Shown here: positions 26,023-35,064 of the stretch, piece by piece
How the letters are laid out: every line of letters begins with the position of its first letter
Position numbering within the stretch: position 1 is the stretch's first letter
NCBI RefSeq assembly: GCF_900115665.1
Contig: NZ_FOXH01000012.1
Coordinates: 62,001 to 126,000 of the forward strand
Reading direction: 5' to 3'
DNA length: 64,000 nucleotides
DNA from: Pseudarcicella hirudinis
GTDB lineage: Bacteria; Bacteroidota; Bacteroidia; Cytophagales; Spirosomataceae
Notes under the pieces: generated by a model
The model's database searches: none
What the model was told of the DNA's origin: nothing
Seen by the model: the letters and a program-made list of their open reading frames with translations, nothing else
Made by a program: the position numbers and the translations under genes

Positions 26023-26994
26023 CTATTGCGACCATTCAGTAGGCTGGCGCTCCCAACGATGCTTTTTCAGTTCTTCCAATAAATCAGAAGAAAGACCTTT
26101 TCCATCAGATGAAGCGAGATTGGCCTCTACATTTCTGATTTTTCTCATTCCCGGAATTATCGTTCCGACATCGGGATTAGAAAGAATAAACCTTAATGCC
26201 ATTTCAGGCATTGTCATTCCTGCCGGAATCAAAGGCCTAAGAGCATCTGCATGATCTACACTGCTATGAAGGTTTTCCGGAACGAAATACGTTGAACGCC
26301 AGTCATTTTCCGGGAATGTAGTTTCATGAGTAAACGTTCCGGTCAGAGTACCCTCATCAAAAGGAACGCGTGCTATAATGGCAATATCAAGTTCTTTACA
26401 AAGCGGAAATAAATTATCCTCCGGATTCTGATCAAAAATATTATAAATTACCTGAACTGAAGAAATCAGTCCTGTTTTCAATGAATTTAAACAATTATCA
26501 GGTTCCCAGCGATTTACACTAATTCCCCAATGCTGTACTTTCCCTTCCTGCGTAAGCTTTTCTACGGCCTTTTTCCATTCATCATTATCAGCCCAGCTAT
26601 CTTCCCAGACATGAAACTGTTGCAAATCAATCGTTTCTACACCTAAATTCTTTAAACTCTTTTCAGTGTATTCAACAATATGATCTGCCGGAAAGCAATC
26701 ACTCAGCGAAAACTCAGGTCTTGATGGCCATGTAAAGTTTTTAGGCGGGATTTTAGTGGCGGCATAAAGTTTTTTGCCAGCATGTCTTTTCAATAATCCT
26801 CCCAAAATCTCTTCACTTTTCCCTGATCCGTAGCCCCAGGCAGTATCAAAGAAATTTGCACCTAATTCAACAGCTTTGTCCAGAGACTTTTCTGTCTCCG
26901 ATTGATCCGCTCCTGTCCAATCTGCAACACCCCACATTCCATAACCAACTTCACTAACCTGCCAATCTGTTCTACCGAATCTTCTGAATTGCAT
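26023..26994 (-). CDS. Aldo/keto reductase
   Basis: 323 residues from the ATG at 26994 (MQFRRFGRTDWQVSEVG); a TTG two codons upstream is unlikely. The catalytic tetrad is visible: Asp/Tyr in FFDTAWGYG, Lys in AATKIPP and His in LQQFHVWE. The C-terminal NADPH site is SNPDVGTIIPGMRKIRNVEAN. It belongs to the AKR group that reduces aldehydes or ketones in the cytoplasm; the substrate cannot be assigned. It is followed by the isomerase gene 125 bases downstream on the same strand. Confidence 0.9.
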   Translation of the reverse strand: MQFRRFGRTDWQVSEVGYGMWGVADWTGADQSETEKSLDKAVELGANFFDTAWGYGSGKSEEILGGLLKRHAGKKLYAATKIPPKNFTWPSRPEFSLSDCFPADHIVEYTEKSLKNLGVETIDLQQFHVWEDSWADNDEWKKAVEKLTQEGKVQHWGISVNRWEPDNCLNSLKTGLISSVQVIYNIFDQNPEDNLFPLCKELDIAIIARVPFDEGTLTGTFTHETTFPENDWRSTYFVPENLHSSVDHADALRPLIPAGMTMPEMALRFILSNPDVGTIIPGMRKIRNVEANLASSDGKGLSSDLLEELKKHRWERQPTEWSQ

Positions 26995-27086
26995 TATCAA
27001 TACATTTAATGGTTAAAAATTTGGATTCTCTTCAAATTTGATAAAAATGTCATTGCCTTCTGGAAGGGTTTGCACTGATTGTTGCG

Positions 27087-28112
27087 CTAAAAATGTTCAA
27101 ATCCGGGAGAAGTTACCGCTACAGCAGTTCCGGATTTCATAACCATCTGAACCGTTGCCGGATCAGCAGTCATATAACCGATAGTAGTAATATCAGTGAT
27201 ATGTTTTATTTTCTCATAATCATCCTGGCGAATTGTAAATAGTAATTCGTAATCCTCTCCTCCATTCAGAGCAGCCGTCAGCGGACTAAAATTAAGCTCT
27301 GTAGCAACCAGATAAGTCTGATCGTCAATCGGTATTTTATCTTCAAAGAGATTGGCACCTGTTCCAGACTGCCGGCAAAGGTGTAATATTTCTGAAGCCA
27401 GTCCGTCAGAAATATCAATCATAGAAGTTGGTATCACACCTGCTTCTTTTAATTCATGAATCATATCCATTCTTGCTTCCGGCTTCAATTGACGAAGTAC
27501 GACATAATCCTTTTCTTCAAGCTCAGGCTTCATATCAGGATTTGCCAGATAAACCTGCTTCTCTCTCTCCAATGCCTGCAAACCCATAAAGGCAGCACCC
27601 AGGTCCCCTGTAACACAAATTATATCATTGGGTTTTGCCGTATTTCTATAAACAATTTCATCTTTTGCGGCGAGTCCCGTTACTGTTACAGAAATAACAA
27701 GTCCTGAACGTGAGGCAGAAGTATCTCCTCCGACAAGATCGACTTTATAATTCTCACAGGCAACCTGTATGCCTTCATACAATTCATCTATTGCTTCCAC
27801 GGAAAAACGGTTACTCAGGCCCAGGCTTACTGTAACCTGCTTCGGAATACCATTCATTGCCGCAATGTCTGATACATTCACTGCAATTGCTTTATAACCT
27901 AAATGACGCAAAGGTGCATAACTCAGGTCAAAATGGATTCCCTCAATCAATAAATCGGTTGAAATCAGCAACTCCTGACCAGCGGTACTTAAAACCGCTG
28001 CGTCATCGCCAATCCCTTTGATTGTTTCGGCATTTTTTAGGTTTGTATTCTCCTGAATTCTGCGAATTAATCCGAATTCGCCCAAAGCGCTTAGTTCTGT
28101 TCTGTTTTCCAT
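27087..28112 (-). CDS. thiL: Thiamine-monophosphate kinase
   Basis: 341 residues from the ATG at 28112 (MENRTELSALGEFGLIRRI). The upstream in-frame extension lies across the promoter and is rejected. ThiL/PurM-fold motifs include IKGIGDDAAVL, LLISTDLLIEGIHFD, AINVSDIAAMNG, GGDTSAS and the C-terminal GGEDYELLFTI. It phosphorylates thiamine phosphate to thiamine diphosphate with ATP. No other thi gene lies in the window. The promoter sits so close to the ATG that the mRNA has almost no leader. Confidence 0.95.
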   Translation of the reverse strand: MENRTELSALGEFGLIRRIQENTNLKNAETIKGIGDDAAVLSTAGQELLISTDLLIEGIHFDLSYAPLRHLGYKAIAVNVSDIAAMNGIPKQVTVSLGLSNRFSVEAIDELYEGIQVACENYKVDLVGGDTSASRSGLVISVTVTGLAAKDEIVYRNTAKPNDIICVTGDLGAAFMGLQALEREKQVYLANPDMKPELEEKDYVVLRQLKPEARMDMIHELKEAGVIPTSMIDISDGLASEILHLCRQSGTGANLFEDKIPIDDQTYLVATELNFSPLTAALNGGEDYELLFTIRQDDYEKIKHITDITTIGYMTADPATVQMVMKSGTAVAVTSPGFEHF

Positions 28113-28116
28113 AGTG

Positions 28117-28149
28117 CAAAGATACATCAAAAGGAACAAAGGATACAAA
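28117..28149 (-). promoter_or_regulatory. Promoter of thiL, immediately before its ATG
   Basis: Minus strand: TTTG (28149-28146), 21 bases, TATCTTTG (28124-28117), then only 4 bases to the ATG at 28112. Transcription would begin at or within a few bases of the start codon. Confidence 0.7.
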
Positions 28150-28185
28150 ACTCATCCTTTGGTGATTAGAATTGAAATACCATAA

Positions 28186-28216
28186 AAAAAGCCGTTCTTT
28201 TCAGAAACGGCTTTGT
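28186..28216 (-). terminator. Terminator of the lipoprotein gene at 28235
   Basis: Stem AAAGCCGTT (28188-28196) / AACGGCTTT (28206-28214), with seven T following on the minus strand. Confidence 0.85.
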
Positions 28217-28234
28217 TGTTTTATGTAGTTTGAT

Positions 28235-28702
28235 TTAAGGATTCACCAGCGACAATTCAACTGTGGTATTACTTGCCTTAATGTAAGGCCCATCAGTTCT
28301 TAAGCTTAAAGTTGTTTCTGTCGGTTTAGTAAGAATATTAAATTTCAAAGTACCTCCTGTTCCGGTAGGAGCACCGTCAGTACTGGTTAATGCACTTAAT
28401 GTTAAAACAGATCCATCTGTTGAAACAGCATACGTTCCTGTAAACTTCTTGCCATCAAAATCAGTCAAACTTGCTGCTGGAGGTGCACTCAGATCCAGTT
28501 TATATTGCGCATATCCCTGCTTTTCGTTTGTCGATTTTGTTTTATCATATTTTACGCCGCCATCCCATTTAACGATGCTGGCGGTCCAGACTCTTTTAAC
28601 TAAATCAGAAACGGAAGGATCTACAGATTTTGACCCGCATCCCGAAAGGATTACCGCCGCACAGAAAGCAAAAACACTCAAAAATAAATTTGATTTTTTC
28701 AT
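28235..28702 (-). CDS. Hypothetical lipoprotein
   Basis: 155 residues with a lipobox (AVILSGCGS, lipid Cys 22). The mature region resembles the lipocalin-like or 'DUF-type' beta-rich lipoproteins of Bacteroidota: VKRVWTASIVKWDGGVKYDK, then FTGTYAVSTDGSVLTLSAL, then LKFNILTKPTETTLSLRTD. This layout is that of a small calycin-type barrel, but no family is certain. It is monocistronic with its own terminator. Confidence 0.78.
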   Translation of the reverse strand: MKKSNLFLSVFAFCAAVILSGCGSKSVDPSVSDLVKRVWTASIVKWDGGVKYDKTKSTNEKQGYAQYKLDLSAPPAASLTDFDGKKFTGTYAVSTDGSVLTLSALTSTDGAPTGTGGTLKFNILTKPTETTLSLRTDGPYIKASNTTVELSLVNP

Positions 28703-28810
28703 GGCTAAAACTAAAATAGATATTTTTTTATGTGATAAAAATAGAGAAAATAAATTGAATTCTACAAATCTGGTTGAAATTTTGTAAAAGAACTACTATT
28801 GACTTACAAA

Positions 28811-29044
28811 ATGTTAAAGGAATATACCAAATCTCAGTTAGCACTCCGGAACGGCCAGGATAAGGACGAAATCTGGGTTGCTTTTAAAGGAAATATTTAT
28901 GATGTTGGTGCTTCAAGGCTATGGCGTAATGGCAAACATTATGAGCATTGGGCAGGTCAGGATCTTACTGATGAACTATCCGATGCACCCCATACAGAAA
29001 ATGTTTTTGAACGTTTTAAAATAATCGGAATATTAATACCATAA
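28811..29044 (+). CDS. Cytochrome b5-like heme/steroid-binding domain protein
   Basis: 77 residues from the ATG at 28811; an in-frame TTG at 28799 is less likely. The whole protein is one cytochrome b5-like domain: EYTKSQLALRNGQDKDEIWVAFKG, IYDVGASRLWRNGKHYEHWAGQDLTDEL, and DAPHTENVFERF. The His in KHYEHWAG and the His in DAPH are the candidate heme ligands. It has no signal or membrane anchor. The partner and function are unknown. Confidence 0.82.
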   Translation: MLKEYTKSQLALRNGQDKDEIWVAFKGNIYDVGASRLWRNGKHYEHWAGQDLTDELSDAPHTENVFERFKIIGILIP

Positions 29045-29160
29045 TTCTCAATCATTCTCAGCAACTTGTACTTTTTACCCGTTTCTGATATCAGCTTGTC
29101 CTATCACAAGTGACGGATAATTTATTTAAATGGTTGCACTCTTTTAAATTATTTAAGAAC

Positions 29161-30009
29161 ATGATTTTAATCGCTGAAAGCGGATCTACCAAAACAGACT
29201 GGAGATTAATTTCCTCAGACGGAACAATTTCTCAGGCAAAAACCATTGGTTTCAATCCATATTATCAGGACTCGGATGCTATTTCCAACGAACTTGCCAA
29301 TACTTTATTACATGCTGTAGATGAAGAAGTTACGGATATTTTTTATTACGGAACAGGTATTACAAATGAAGAAAAGGCCAATGTATTAAAAGTTGCTTTT
29401 TCAAAAATATTCCCGCAAGCAGGAAACGTAGAAGTCAGCAATGATATGCTTGCAGCAGCAAGGGCTTTATGCGGACATCAAAGCGGTATTGCCTGTATTC
29501 TTGGAACAGGCTCTAATTCCTGTTTTTTCGATGGGCAAAAAATGGCCTTCCAGGTTCCACCACTTGGCTTCTGGCTTGGAGATGAAGGAAGCGGCGGTCA
29601 TCTTGGAAAACTTCTTGTGCTGAGTTATCTGCATAAAGAACTTCCTGAAGAGCTAAGAGAGCGCTTTGAGAAACGGTTCGGAGCGAAAGACAGACTGGAA
29701 ATCATGGAAAATGCTTATCAGAAACCTTTTCCAAACAGATACTTTGCTTCTTTTTCCAAATTTCTCTTTGACAACAGAAATCACCCTTTTACCTATGAGT
29801 TGATTTCAGGGGCTTTTGCGTCATTTTTTAATAAATATTTGTTGAAATACCCACAGATTCAGGCGCAAAAAGTTCACTTTACGGGGTCGGTTGCGTTCTA
29901 CTATTCGGATATACTTCGTAAAGTAGCTCAGGATAATAATATATCGGTTGGTGTAATCATGGAAACGCCGATTGCAGGACTGACTTTGTTCCACCAGAAC
30001 AAGGTTTAA
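29161..30009 (+). CDS. BadF/BadG-type ATPase, N-acetylglucosamine kinase-like
   Basis: 282 residues starting MILIAESGSTKTDWRLIS; a GTG at 29110 would add 17 atypical residues. ASKHA-fold motifs include the N-terminal phosphate loop SGSTKTDW, the acidic ILGTGSNSCFFDG segment, the GFWLGDEGSGGHLGK loop and HFTGSVAFYYSDIL near the end. Bacteroidota members phosphorylate N-acetylglucosamine or related amino sugars from cell-wall recycling, which is an inference here. It is cytoplasmic. Confidence 0.87.
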   Translation: MILIAESGSTKTDWRLISSDGTISQAKTIGFNPYYQDSDAISNELANTLLHAVDEEVTDIFYYGTGITNEEKANVLKVAFSKIFPQAGNVEVSNDMLAAARALCGHQSGIACILGTGSNSCFFDGQKMAFQVPPLGFWLGDEGSGGHLGKLLVLSYLHKELPEELRERFEKRFGAKDRLEIMENAYQKPFPNRYFASFSKFLFDNRNHPFTYELISGAFASFFNKYLLKYPQIQAQKVHFTGSVAFYYSDILRKVAQDNNISVGVIMETPIAGLTLFHQNKV

Positions 30010-30205
30010 ATACCGGAAAAGTTGCCGGGTAACCTTATTATTTCAAAGCCTTTCACATTCCAAAGATTTTCAAAAAATTAATTGTATCTTTTCAAGAAAA
30101 CAATACCATTTTGATGCTATTTATATAAATTAGTAGTGAAATTAGAATACAACACCGGCTTGGAATAAATATTCAGGATAGCTTTAATAGATAACCCGCG
30201 TTGCA

Positions 30206-31627
30206 ATGAATTACGATAAAAATCTAGGTATAAAACAAAAAGCCCTCAGAATTAACCTCGACAGACGAATTTACGGGTCTTTCGCGGAGATTGGGGCGGG
30301 ACAGGACGTTGCTGCCAATTTTTTCAAATCAGGCGGAGCATCCGGAACCATTGCGAAAACGATTTCTGCCTATGATATGGCATTTTCAGATGCCATTTAC
30401 GGGGAAGAGGAGTCTGGTAGATATGTATGCGAGCCTCGTCTGATGAAGATGCTCACAAGGGAATATAAATTATTGAATGTCAGATTAACGGAAACTGCTT
30501 CTGAAAAATGCTTTTTTGCTTTTGCAGACACCGTATCAGCACTGAACTTTCAAAAAACAAATGACCCGCACGGCTGGATTGGTCTGAGATTTCAGTTAAG
30601 ACCAAACGGTGAATTTAATGACGTGGTCATTCACGTAAAAATGCTTGACAATGACAATGTTTTGCAGCAGCAGGCACTTGGAATTATTGGTGTTAACCTC
30701 ATTTACGGCTGTTATTATTATTACGAATCGCCTGAATTTCTGGTTAAATCACTCATGGATGATCTTTCGAGCGACAGGATTGAAGTTGATATGATTCGTT
30801 TTGAAGGACCTGATTTTGCAGATGTTGACAACAGACTGATGTCATTACACCTTGTAAAAAACGGCTTTACCAATGCAGCGCTTTTTGGTCCTGACGGAAC
30901 AGTAATGCAGCCATCTGAAGCTTTTTACAAAAAGCATATTGTGGCCGTAAGAGGACGTTTCAGACCTGTTACGAATGTATTCCTTGATATGTTCAAAAAA
31001 GGCTTAAAACAGTTTGAAAATGAGCCTGACGTAGATGATGACAAAATCGTTGTTTTGTCTGAACTTACCCTTCGAAGTCTGCAGGACGGAGATGAACATA
31101 TTGATGAAAAAGACTTTTTAGACCGGGTTGATATTCTTTGTTCTCTGGGACAGACGGTATTGATTTCGAACTTTCATGAATATTATCGTCTGGTAGCTTA
31201 TTTAAGCCGATTTACCAAACTAAGAATGGCGCTGATTATGGGTATGCCCAATCTGGAATATATTTTCGAAGAAAAGCATTACACAAATCTATCCGGAGGA
31301 ATTCTGGCGGCATTCTCAACTTTATTCGGACAAAAAATCAAATTGTATTTATATCCTTCTATCAACGCTGAAGGAAAAATTATCAATAGTACTGAATTTA
31401 AAACTTCTGAGCATCTGAAAAGCTTGTTCCAGTATCTTCTTGACAACAACAAACTGGAAGATATCAACGGATTTGACATCAATTTACTAAGTATTCATAC
31501 AGATACTGTTTTGAAAATGATTCAGTCCGGAGAAAATGGCTGGGAGGAATTTGTTCCGGTTTCTGTGGCCAAATTGATTAAGGAAAACTGTCTTTTCGGG
31601 TATCCCTGCGAAATTAATCCGGTTTAG
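30206..31627 (+). CDS. Conserved protein of unknown function, 473 aa
   Basis: I recognise this as a widely conserved bacterial family without an assigned role. It is a soluble protein with no signal peptide or membrane helix. The most striking block is residues 11-57 (KALRINLDRRIYGSFAEIGAG, then QDVAANFF, then AKTISAYDMAFSDAIYG). It continues with FFAFADTVSAL, HGWIGLRFQ, GVNLIYGCYYY and VDMIRFEGPDF. The C-terminal half has NFHEYYRLVAYLSRFTK and an NLSGGILAAFSTLFGQ segment. No known nucleotide-binding or catalytic motif stands out. It is monocistronic, with 196 non-coding bases before it. Confidence 0.85.
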   Translation: MNYDKNLGIKQKALRINLDRRIYGSFAEIGAGQDVAANFFKSGGASGTIAKTISAYDMAFSDAIYGEEESGRYVCEPRLMKMLTREYKLLNVRLTETASEKCFFAFADTVSALNFQKTNDPHGWIGLRFQLRPNGEFNDVVIHVKMLDNDNVLQQQALGIIGVNLIYGCYYYYESPEFLVKSLMDDLSSDRIEVDMIRFEGPDFADVDNRLMSLHLVKNGFTNAALFGPDGTVMQPSEAFYKKHIVAVRGRFRPVTNVFLDMFKKGLKQFENEPDVDDDKIVVLSELTLRSLQDGDEHIDEKDFLDRVDILCSLGQTVLISNFHEYYRLVAYLSRFTKLRMALIMGMPNLEYIFEEKHYTNLSGGILAAFSTLFGQKIKLYLYPSINAEGKIINSTEFKTSEHLKSLFQYLLDNNKLEDINGFDINLLSIHTDTVLKMIQSGENGWEEFVPVSVAKLIKENCLFGYPCEINPV

Positions 31628-31767
31628 CAGAAGAAAGATTCAGATATTATTTATTTTGGGAAGGGAAGGGCAAATGCTGTCTTTCCCTTTTTTGTTTCTG
31701 AAAATATCACTCACCCTCCTTGTTGTAACTATGGAACCAAAGCTTGTCCGATATTTTTGACAATTCC

Positions 31768-32421
31768 TTATGCCTTTATTGCTCTCAGCACTTCCCTTTT
31801 ACTTTTAGGTCCTTTATGCTTTTCAACTTGGAAACCGGAAGCCAGCATTGCCTTCCTGACAATACTTTTTGAACAATATGTAGTTAAAAAACCTCCGTTT
31901 TCCATCAAATTTACCAATTGCTGAAATATGTCCTCTGTCCACAGTTCCGGTTGATCTGTGGGTGCAAAAGCATCATAATAGACCAAATCAAATTTTTCAG
32001 AACTTTTGAAATCCTGAAGCCTTGTATTTACTTTCGTTAAAATAAAGTTGGGTGAAATTACAGCAGGGGTTCCCCATTCCGTCTGATGGATTTCAGACAG
32101 AATCCGGGTATTCATCACTTCATCATAATTTAAGGCACTGATATTTTCAGTTGAAACAGGGAAGGGTTCCAATCCTGTATATTGAATATTTAAATCATTT
32201 TTATCTGCCTCAAGGGCTGTCAGAAGGGCATTAAAGCCTGTCCCGAACCCAACTTCAAGGATCGAAATCTGTCTTTTTTCCTTCATTTTTGCCCAAAGTC
32301 CCAGCTCAATAAATATTCTGGCAGACTCCTGCAAAGCACCTTTCAAAGAATGATAGGTACATTGAAGCTGTTCATGATAAATGGTATGCGTACCATCTTC
32401 AGTCATGACGATCTTTCCCAT
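31768..32421 (-). CDS. mnmD: tRNA U34 methyltransferase MnmD
   Basis: 217 residues. The stand-alone equivalent of the methyltransferase half of MnmC: MTEDGTHTIYHEQL, YHSLKGALQESARIFIELGL, the SAM loop EVGFGTGFNALLTALEA and the family motif YYDAFAPTDQPELWTEDIF. It makes 5-methylaminomethyl-2-thiouridine at the wobble position of certain tRNAs. The FAD-dependent MnmC C-domain is absent, which is normal for Bacteroidota. A second ATG (32406) would remove 5 residues. Confidence 0.92.
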   Translation of the reverse strand: MGKIVMTEDGTHTIYHEQLQCTYHSLKGALQESARIFIELGLWAKMKEKRQISILEVGFGTGFNALLTALEADKNDLNIQYTGLEPFPVSTENISALNYDEVMNTRILSEIHQTEWGTPAVISPNFILTKVNTRLQDFKSSEKFDLVYYDAFAPTDQPELWTEDIFQQLVNLMENGGFLTTYCSKSIVRKAMLASGFQVEKHKGPKSKREVLRAIKA

Positions 32422-32469
32422 ACTAAGAACTTAAATTATATTCGCTGAAAAGAATAACGGGAATCTGCA

Positions 32470-32502
32470 AAAAAAGGCGGTTCCGAAGAAACGCCTTTTT
32501 CA
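32470..32502 (-). terminator. Terminator of carA, with UUCG loop
   Basis: Outer stem AAAAAGGCG (32471-32479) / CGCCTTTTT (32492-32500). Read on the minus strand, the inner part closes as C-UUCG-G, the very stable tetraloop, with one U-C mismatch below it and a seven-T tail. Confidence 0.88.
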
Positions 32503-32541
32503 ATTCTATCTGTTTTCAACCTTTCGGTTTAAAATCAATCA

Positions 32542-33639
32542 TTACAGCATTCCTACAAATGTATCGAATAAGTAACGGGAATCATGAGGACCAGGAGATG
32601 CTTCCGGATGGTGCTGTACAGAGAAAGCATTTTTATCTTTTCTTCTGATACCCTCAATCGTGTTATCATTCAGGTTAATATGCGTAACTTCTACATCTGC
32701 GTTTTTCTCAATTTCATCAGCTTTTACAGCAAAACCATGGTTCTGAGAAGTAATTTCTGATAAACCTGTGATAAGGTTTTTCACCGGATGATTCAATCCA
32801 CGGTGGCCATGATGCATCTTATATGTTGAAATACCACAAGCCTGTGCCAGGATCTGATGACCAAGACAAATACCGAAAATCGGCTTATCCGCTTCAAGAA
32901 TCTGCTCAACAGTCTCAACGGCATAAGGCATTACAGCCGGATCACCAGGTCCGTTAGAGATAAAATATCCGGCAGGATTCCATTTCTCCATTTCTTCGAA
33001 AGAAGTTTTCGCAGGGAATACCTGTAAATAACAATCTCTGTCCGAAATATTAGACAAAATACTTTTCTTCACACCCAAGTCTAATACCGCTACCTTTTTT
33101 GAGGCTTCCGGATTACCTAGGAAATAAGATTCCTGAGTACAAACTTTTGACGAAAGTTCAAGTCCTTCCATTTGCGGGACTTTCGCCAATTCTTTTTTCA
33201 ACTCTTCAACGTCCAGAATTTCAGACGAAATAATACAATTCATTGCACCAACCGAGCGGATATGGCGAACGATCTGACGGGTATCTACTCCTGAAATCCC
33301 AACAATTCCGGCTTTTTCAAAATAGTCCTGCAAAGAACCGTCAGAGGTTTTGCGGGAATGGATTGGAGAAAACTCATTACACACCATTCCGGAAATTTTC
33401 ACCGAACCCGATTCTTCTTCTAATTCATTCACGATACCGTAATTTCCGATATGTGAAGTGGTATTCACAATTACCTGCCCGAAGTATGAAGGATCAGTAT
33501 AAATTTCCTGATAACCTGTCATGCCCGTATTAAAGCAGATTTCACCGCCATGCGTTCCGATCTTCCCGAGGGCATTACCTCTAAAAACTGTGCCGTCTTC
33601 CAACAGCAAAATAGCAGGTTGACTTTGCGTTACTTTCAT
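32542..33639 (-). CDS. carA: Carbamoyl-phosphate synthase small subunit
   Basis: 365 residues, full length. The N-terminal CarA domain (LLEDGTVFRGNALG, FNTGMTGYQEIYTDPSYFGQ) is followed by a class I glutamine amidotransferase domain. Its nucleophile Cys is in PIFGICLGHQILA and the His/Glu in VQHHPEASPGPHDS. It hydrolyses glutamine and passes ammonia to CarB for carbamoyl phosphate (arginine and pyrimidine synthesis). carB is not adjacent in this window. It has its own promoter at 33667-33696. Confidence 0.97.
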   Translation of the reverse strand: MKVTQSQPAILLLEDGTVFRGNALGKIGTHGGEICFNTGMTGYQEIYTDPSYFGQVIVNTTSHIGNYGIVNELEEESGSVKISGMVCNEFSPIHSRKTSDGSLQDYFEKAGIVGISGVDTRQIVRHIRSVGAMNCIISSEILDVEELKKELAKVPQMEGLELSSKVCTQESYFLGNPEASKKVAVLDLGVKKSILSNISDRDCYLQVFPAKTSFEEMEKWNPAGYFISNGPGDPAVMPYAVETVEQILEADKPIFGICLGHQILAQACGISTYKMHHGHRGLNHPVKNLITGLSEITSQNHGFAVKADEIEKNADVEVTHINLNDNTIEGIRRKDKNAFSVQHHPEASPGPHDSRYLFDTFVGML

Positions 33640-33666
33640 TTATTGTTTTTTGGTTAAAAAATCATG

Positions 33667-33696
33667 CAAATTTACGCTTTTAAGTTTTCAGACAAA
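33667..33696 (-). promoter_or_regulatory. Promoter of carA
   Basis: Minus strand: TTTG (33696-33693), 18 bases, TAAATTTG (33674-33667). Leader of about 20-25 bases to the ATG at 33639. Confidence 0.7.
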
Positions 33697-33786
33697 AGAA
33701 GAAGCCTAAAAGAAAATAATCTGAATTTTAACGGATTAAATCCTCCGCTTAATTTACCTTGTTTTACTTCTTTGCCGAATACTTAA

Positions 33787-33821
33787 AAAAAAGCCGTTTG
33801 AGAAAAACTCAAACGGCTTAA
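33787..33821 (-). terminator. Terminator of pdhA
   Basis: Perfect 12-bp stem AAGCCGTTTGAG (33791-33802) / CTCAAACGGCTT (33808-33819), loop of 5 A, with a T-rich tail on the minus strand. Confidence 0.9.
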
Positions 33822-33826
33822 CAAAA

Positions 33827-34834
33827 TTATTCTTTCATGAACGGGTAGTCCTCGACATAAACATCTTTATAAGCTTCATCAGCTGTAGGGAACGGAGAAT
33901 TCTCAGCAAAATCAACCGATTCCTGAACTCTCACCTTGATTTGTGCGTCAATCGCATCCAGATCCTCCTGCGTTGCAATTCCATTTTCAAGGATAGTTGC
34001 TTTAACCTGCTCGATAGGATCACGCATTTTATAAGCTTCAACTTCTTCTTTTGTACGGTATTTCTGAGGATCTGACATAGAGTGACCTCTGTAACGATAC
34101 GTACGGAATTCAAGGAAAGTTGGTCCTTCACCTGCTCTGGCACGTTCTGCTGCGCGGGATACCGCTTCGTGAACGTCCTCTACATTCATAGCATCAACTG
34201 GTTCAGAAGGAATATCATATGCCTCTCCTAATGTATAAAGTTCTGTTACATTAGAAGTACGTGCTACTGAAGTACCCATTGCATAACCGTTGTTTTCAAC
34301 TACGAAAATTACTGGTAATTTCCAGGTCATTGCCATGTTGAAAGCCTCATGAAGTGCTCCCTGACGGCTTGCTCCATCACCAAAGTAACAAATAGCAAGG
34401 TTTCCGGTTTTATTATATTTCTCAGCAAAAGCCAGACCGGCTCCCATTGGAATCTGAGCTCCTACGATTCCATGACCACCAACAAATCCTACAGACTTAT
34501 CGAAAATGTGCATTGAACCACCTTTACCTTTAGAGGCTCCGGTCTGTTTTCCGTACAATTCTGCCATAATAGCATTTGGGGATGTTCCTAATGCCAAAGG
34601 GATACCGTGGTCACGGTAAGCGGTAATATATTTGTCGCCTTCACGAAGAGCCGATTTAGAACCTGATGAGCAGGCCTCTTGTCCGATGTAAAGGTGACAG
34701 AAACCTTTGATTTTCTGCATACCATAGAGTTGACCGCATTTTTCTTCAAATTTGCGTTGCAACTGCATCGACTCGTACCAGTACATGTAGGTTTCTTTCG
34801 AGTATTTTACTTTGTTTTCAGCCTTCTTTGCCAT
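33827..34834 (-). CDS. pdhA: Pyruvate dehydrogenase E1 component, alpha subunit
   Basis: 335 residues of the alpha2beta2-type E1: YRDHGIPLALG, KGGSMHIFD, the TPP motif GDGASRQGALHEAFNMA with ENNGYAMGT, and RYRGHSMSDPQKYR holding the phosphorylation-loop Ser equivalents. It decarboxylates pyruvate with the E1 beta subunit. Unlike many Bacteroidota, no pdhB or E2 gene follows: a strong terminator ends the unit. Assignment to pyruvate over branched-chain 2-oxo acids rests on overall similarity. Confidence 0.92.
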   Translation of the reverse strand: MAKKAENKVKYSKETYMYWYESMQLQRKFEEKCGQLYGMQKIKGFCHLYIGQEACSSGSKSALREGDKYITAYRDHGIPLALGTSPNAIMAELYGKQTGASKGKGGSMHIFDKSVGFVGGHGIVGAQIPMGAGLAFAEKYNKTGNLAICYFGDGASRQGALHEAFNMAMTWKLPVIFVVENNGYAMGTSVARTSNVTELYTLGEAYDIPSEPVDAMNVEDVHEAVSRAAERARAGEGPTFLEFRTYRYRGHSMSDPQKYRTKEEVEAYKMRDPIEQVKATILENGIATQEDLDAIDAQIKVRVQESVDFAENSPFPTADEAYKDVYVEDYPFMKE

Positions 34835-34944
34835 TTTTGTTAAATTGTGAAAGAGTTAGTGAAAGACGTAGTCTTCATTAATTTTATACCGTCTTTTCAG
34901 AAAGTTGACAAATCTCTTTTCATTAATCTTTGATGAATCAGGAT

Positions 34945-34952
34945 TAACTTTG
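34945..34952 (+). promoter_or_regulatory. -7 element of the recF promoter
   Basis: TAACTTTG matches the TAnnTTTG consensus and lies about 113 bases before the recF ATG. The -33 element is poor. Confidence 0.5.
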
Positions 34953-35064
34953 CGAAATTAGTACAAAACCAAGAACCAACAAAGCAAATTGGGCGAAAAG
35001 CCTTTTATTAGATTCCTTTTTAGTCATAAGGAAACTCAGATTTTACCATTTTAAGTTAATAACC

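Noticed and set aside
29110-29160. GTG-initiated extension of the BadF-like kinase
   Set aside because: The family starts at the ATG (29161) just before the SGSTKTDW phosphate loop.
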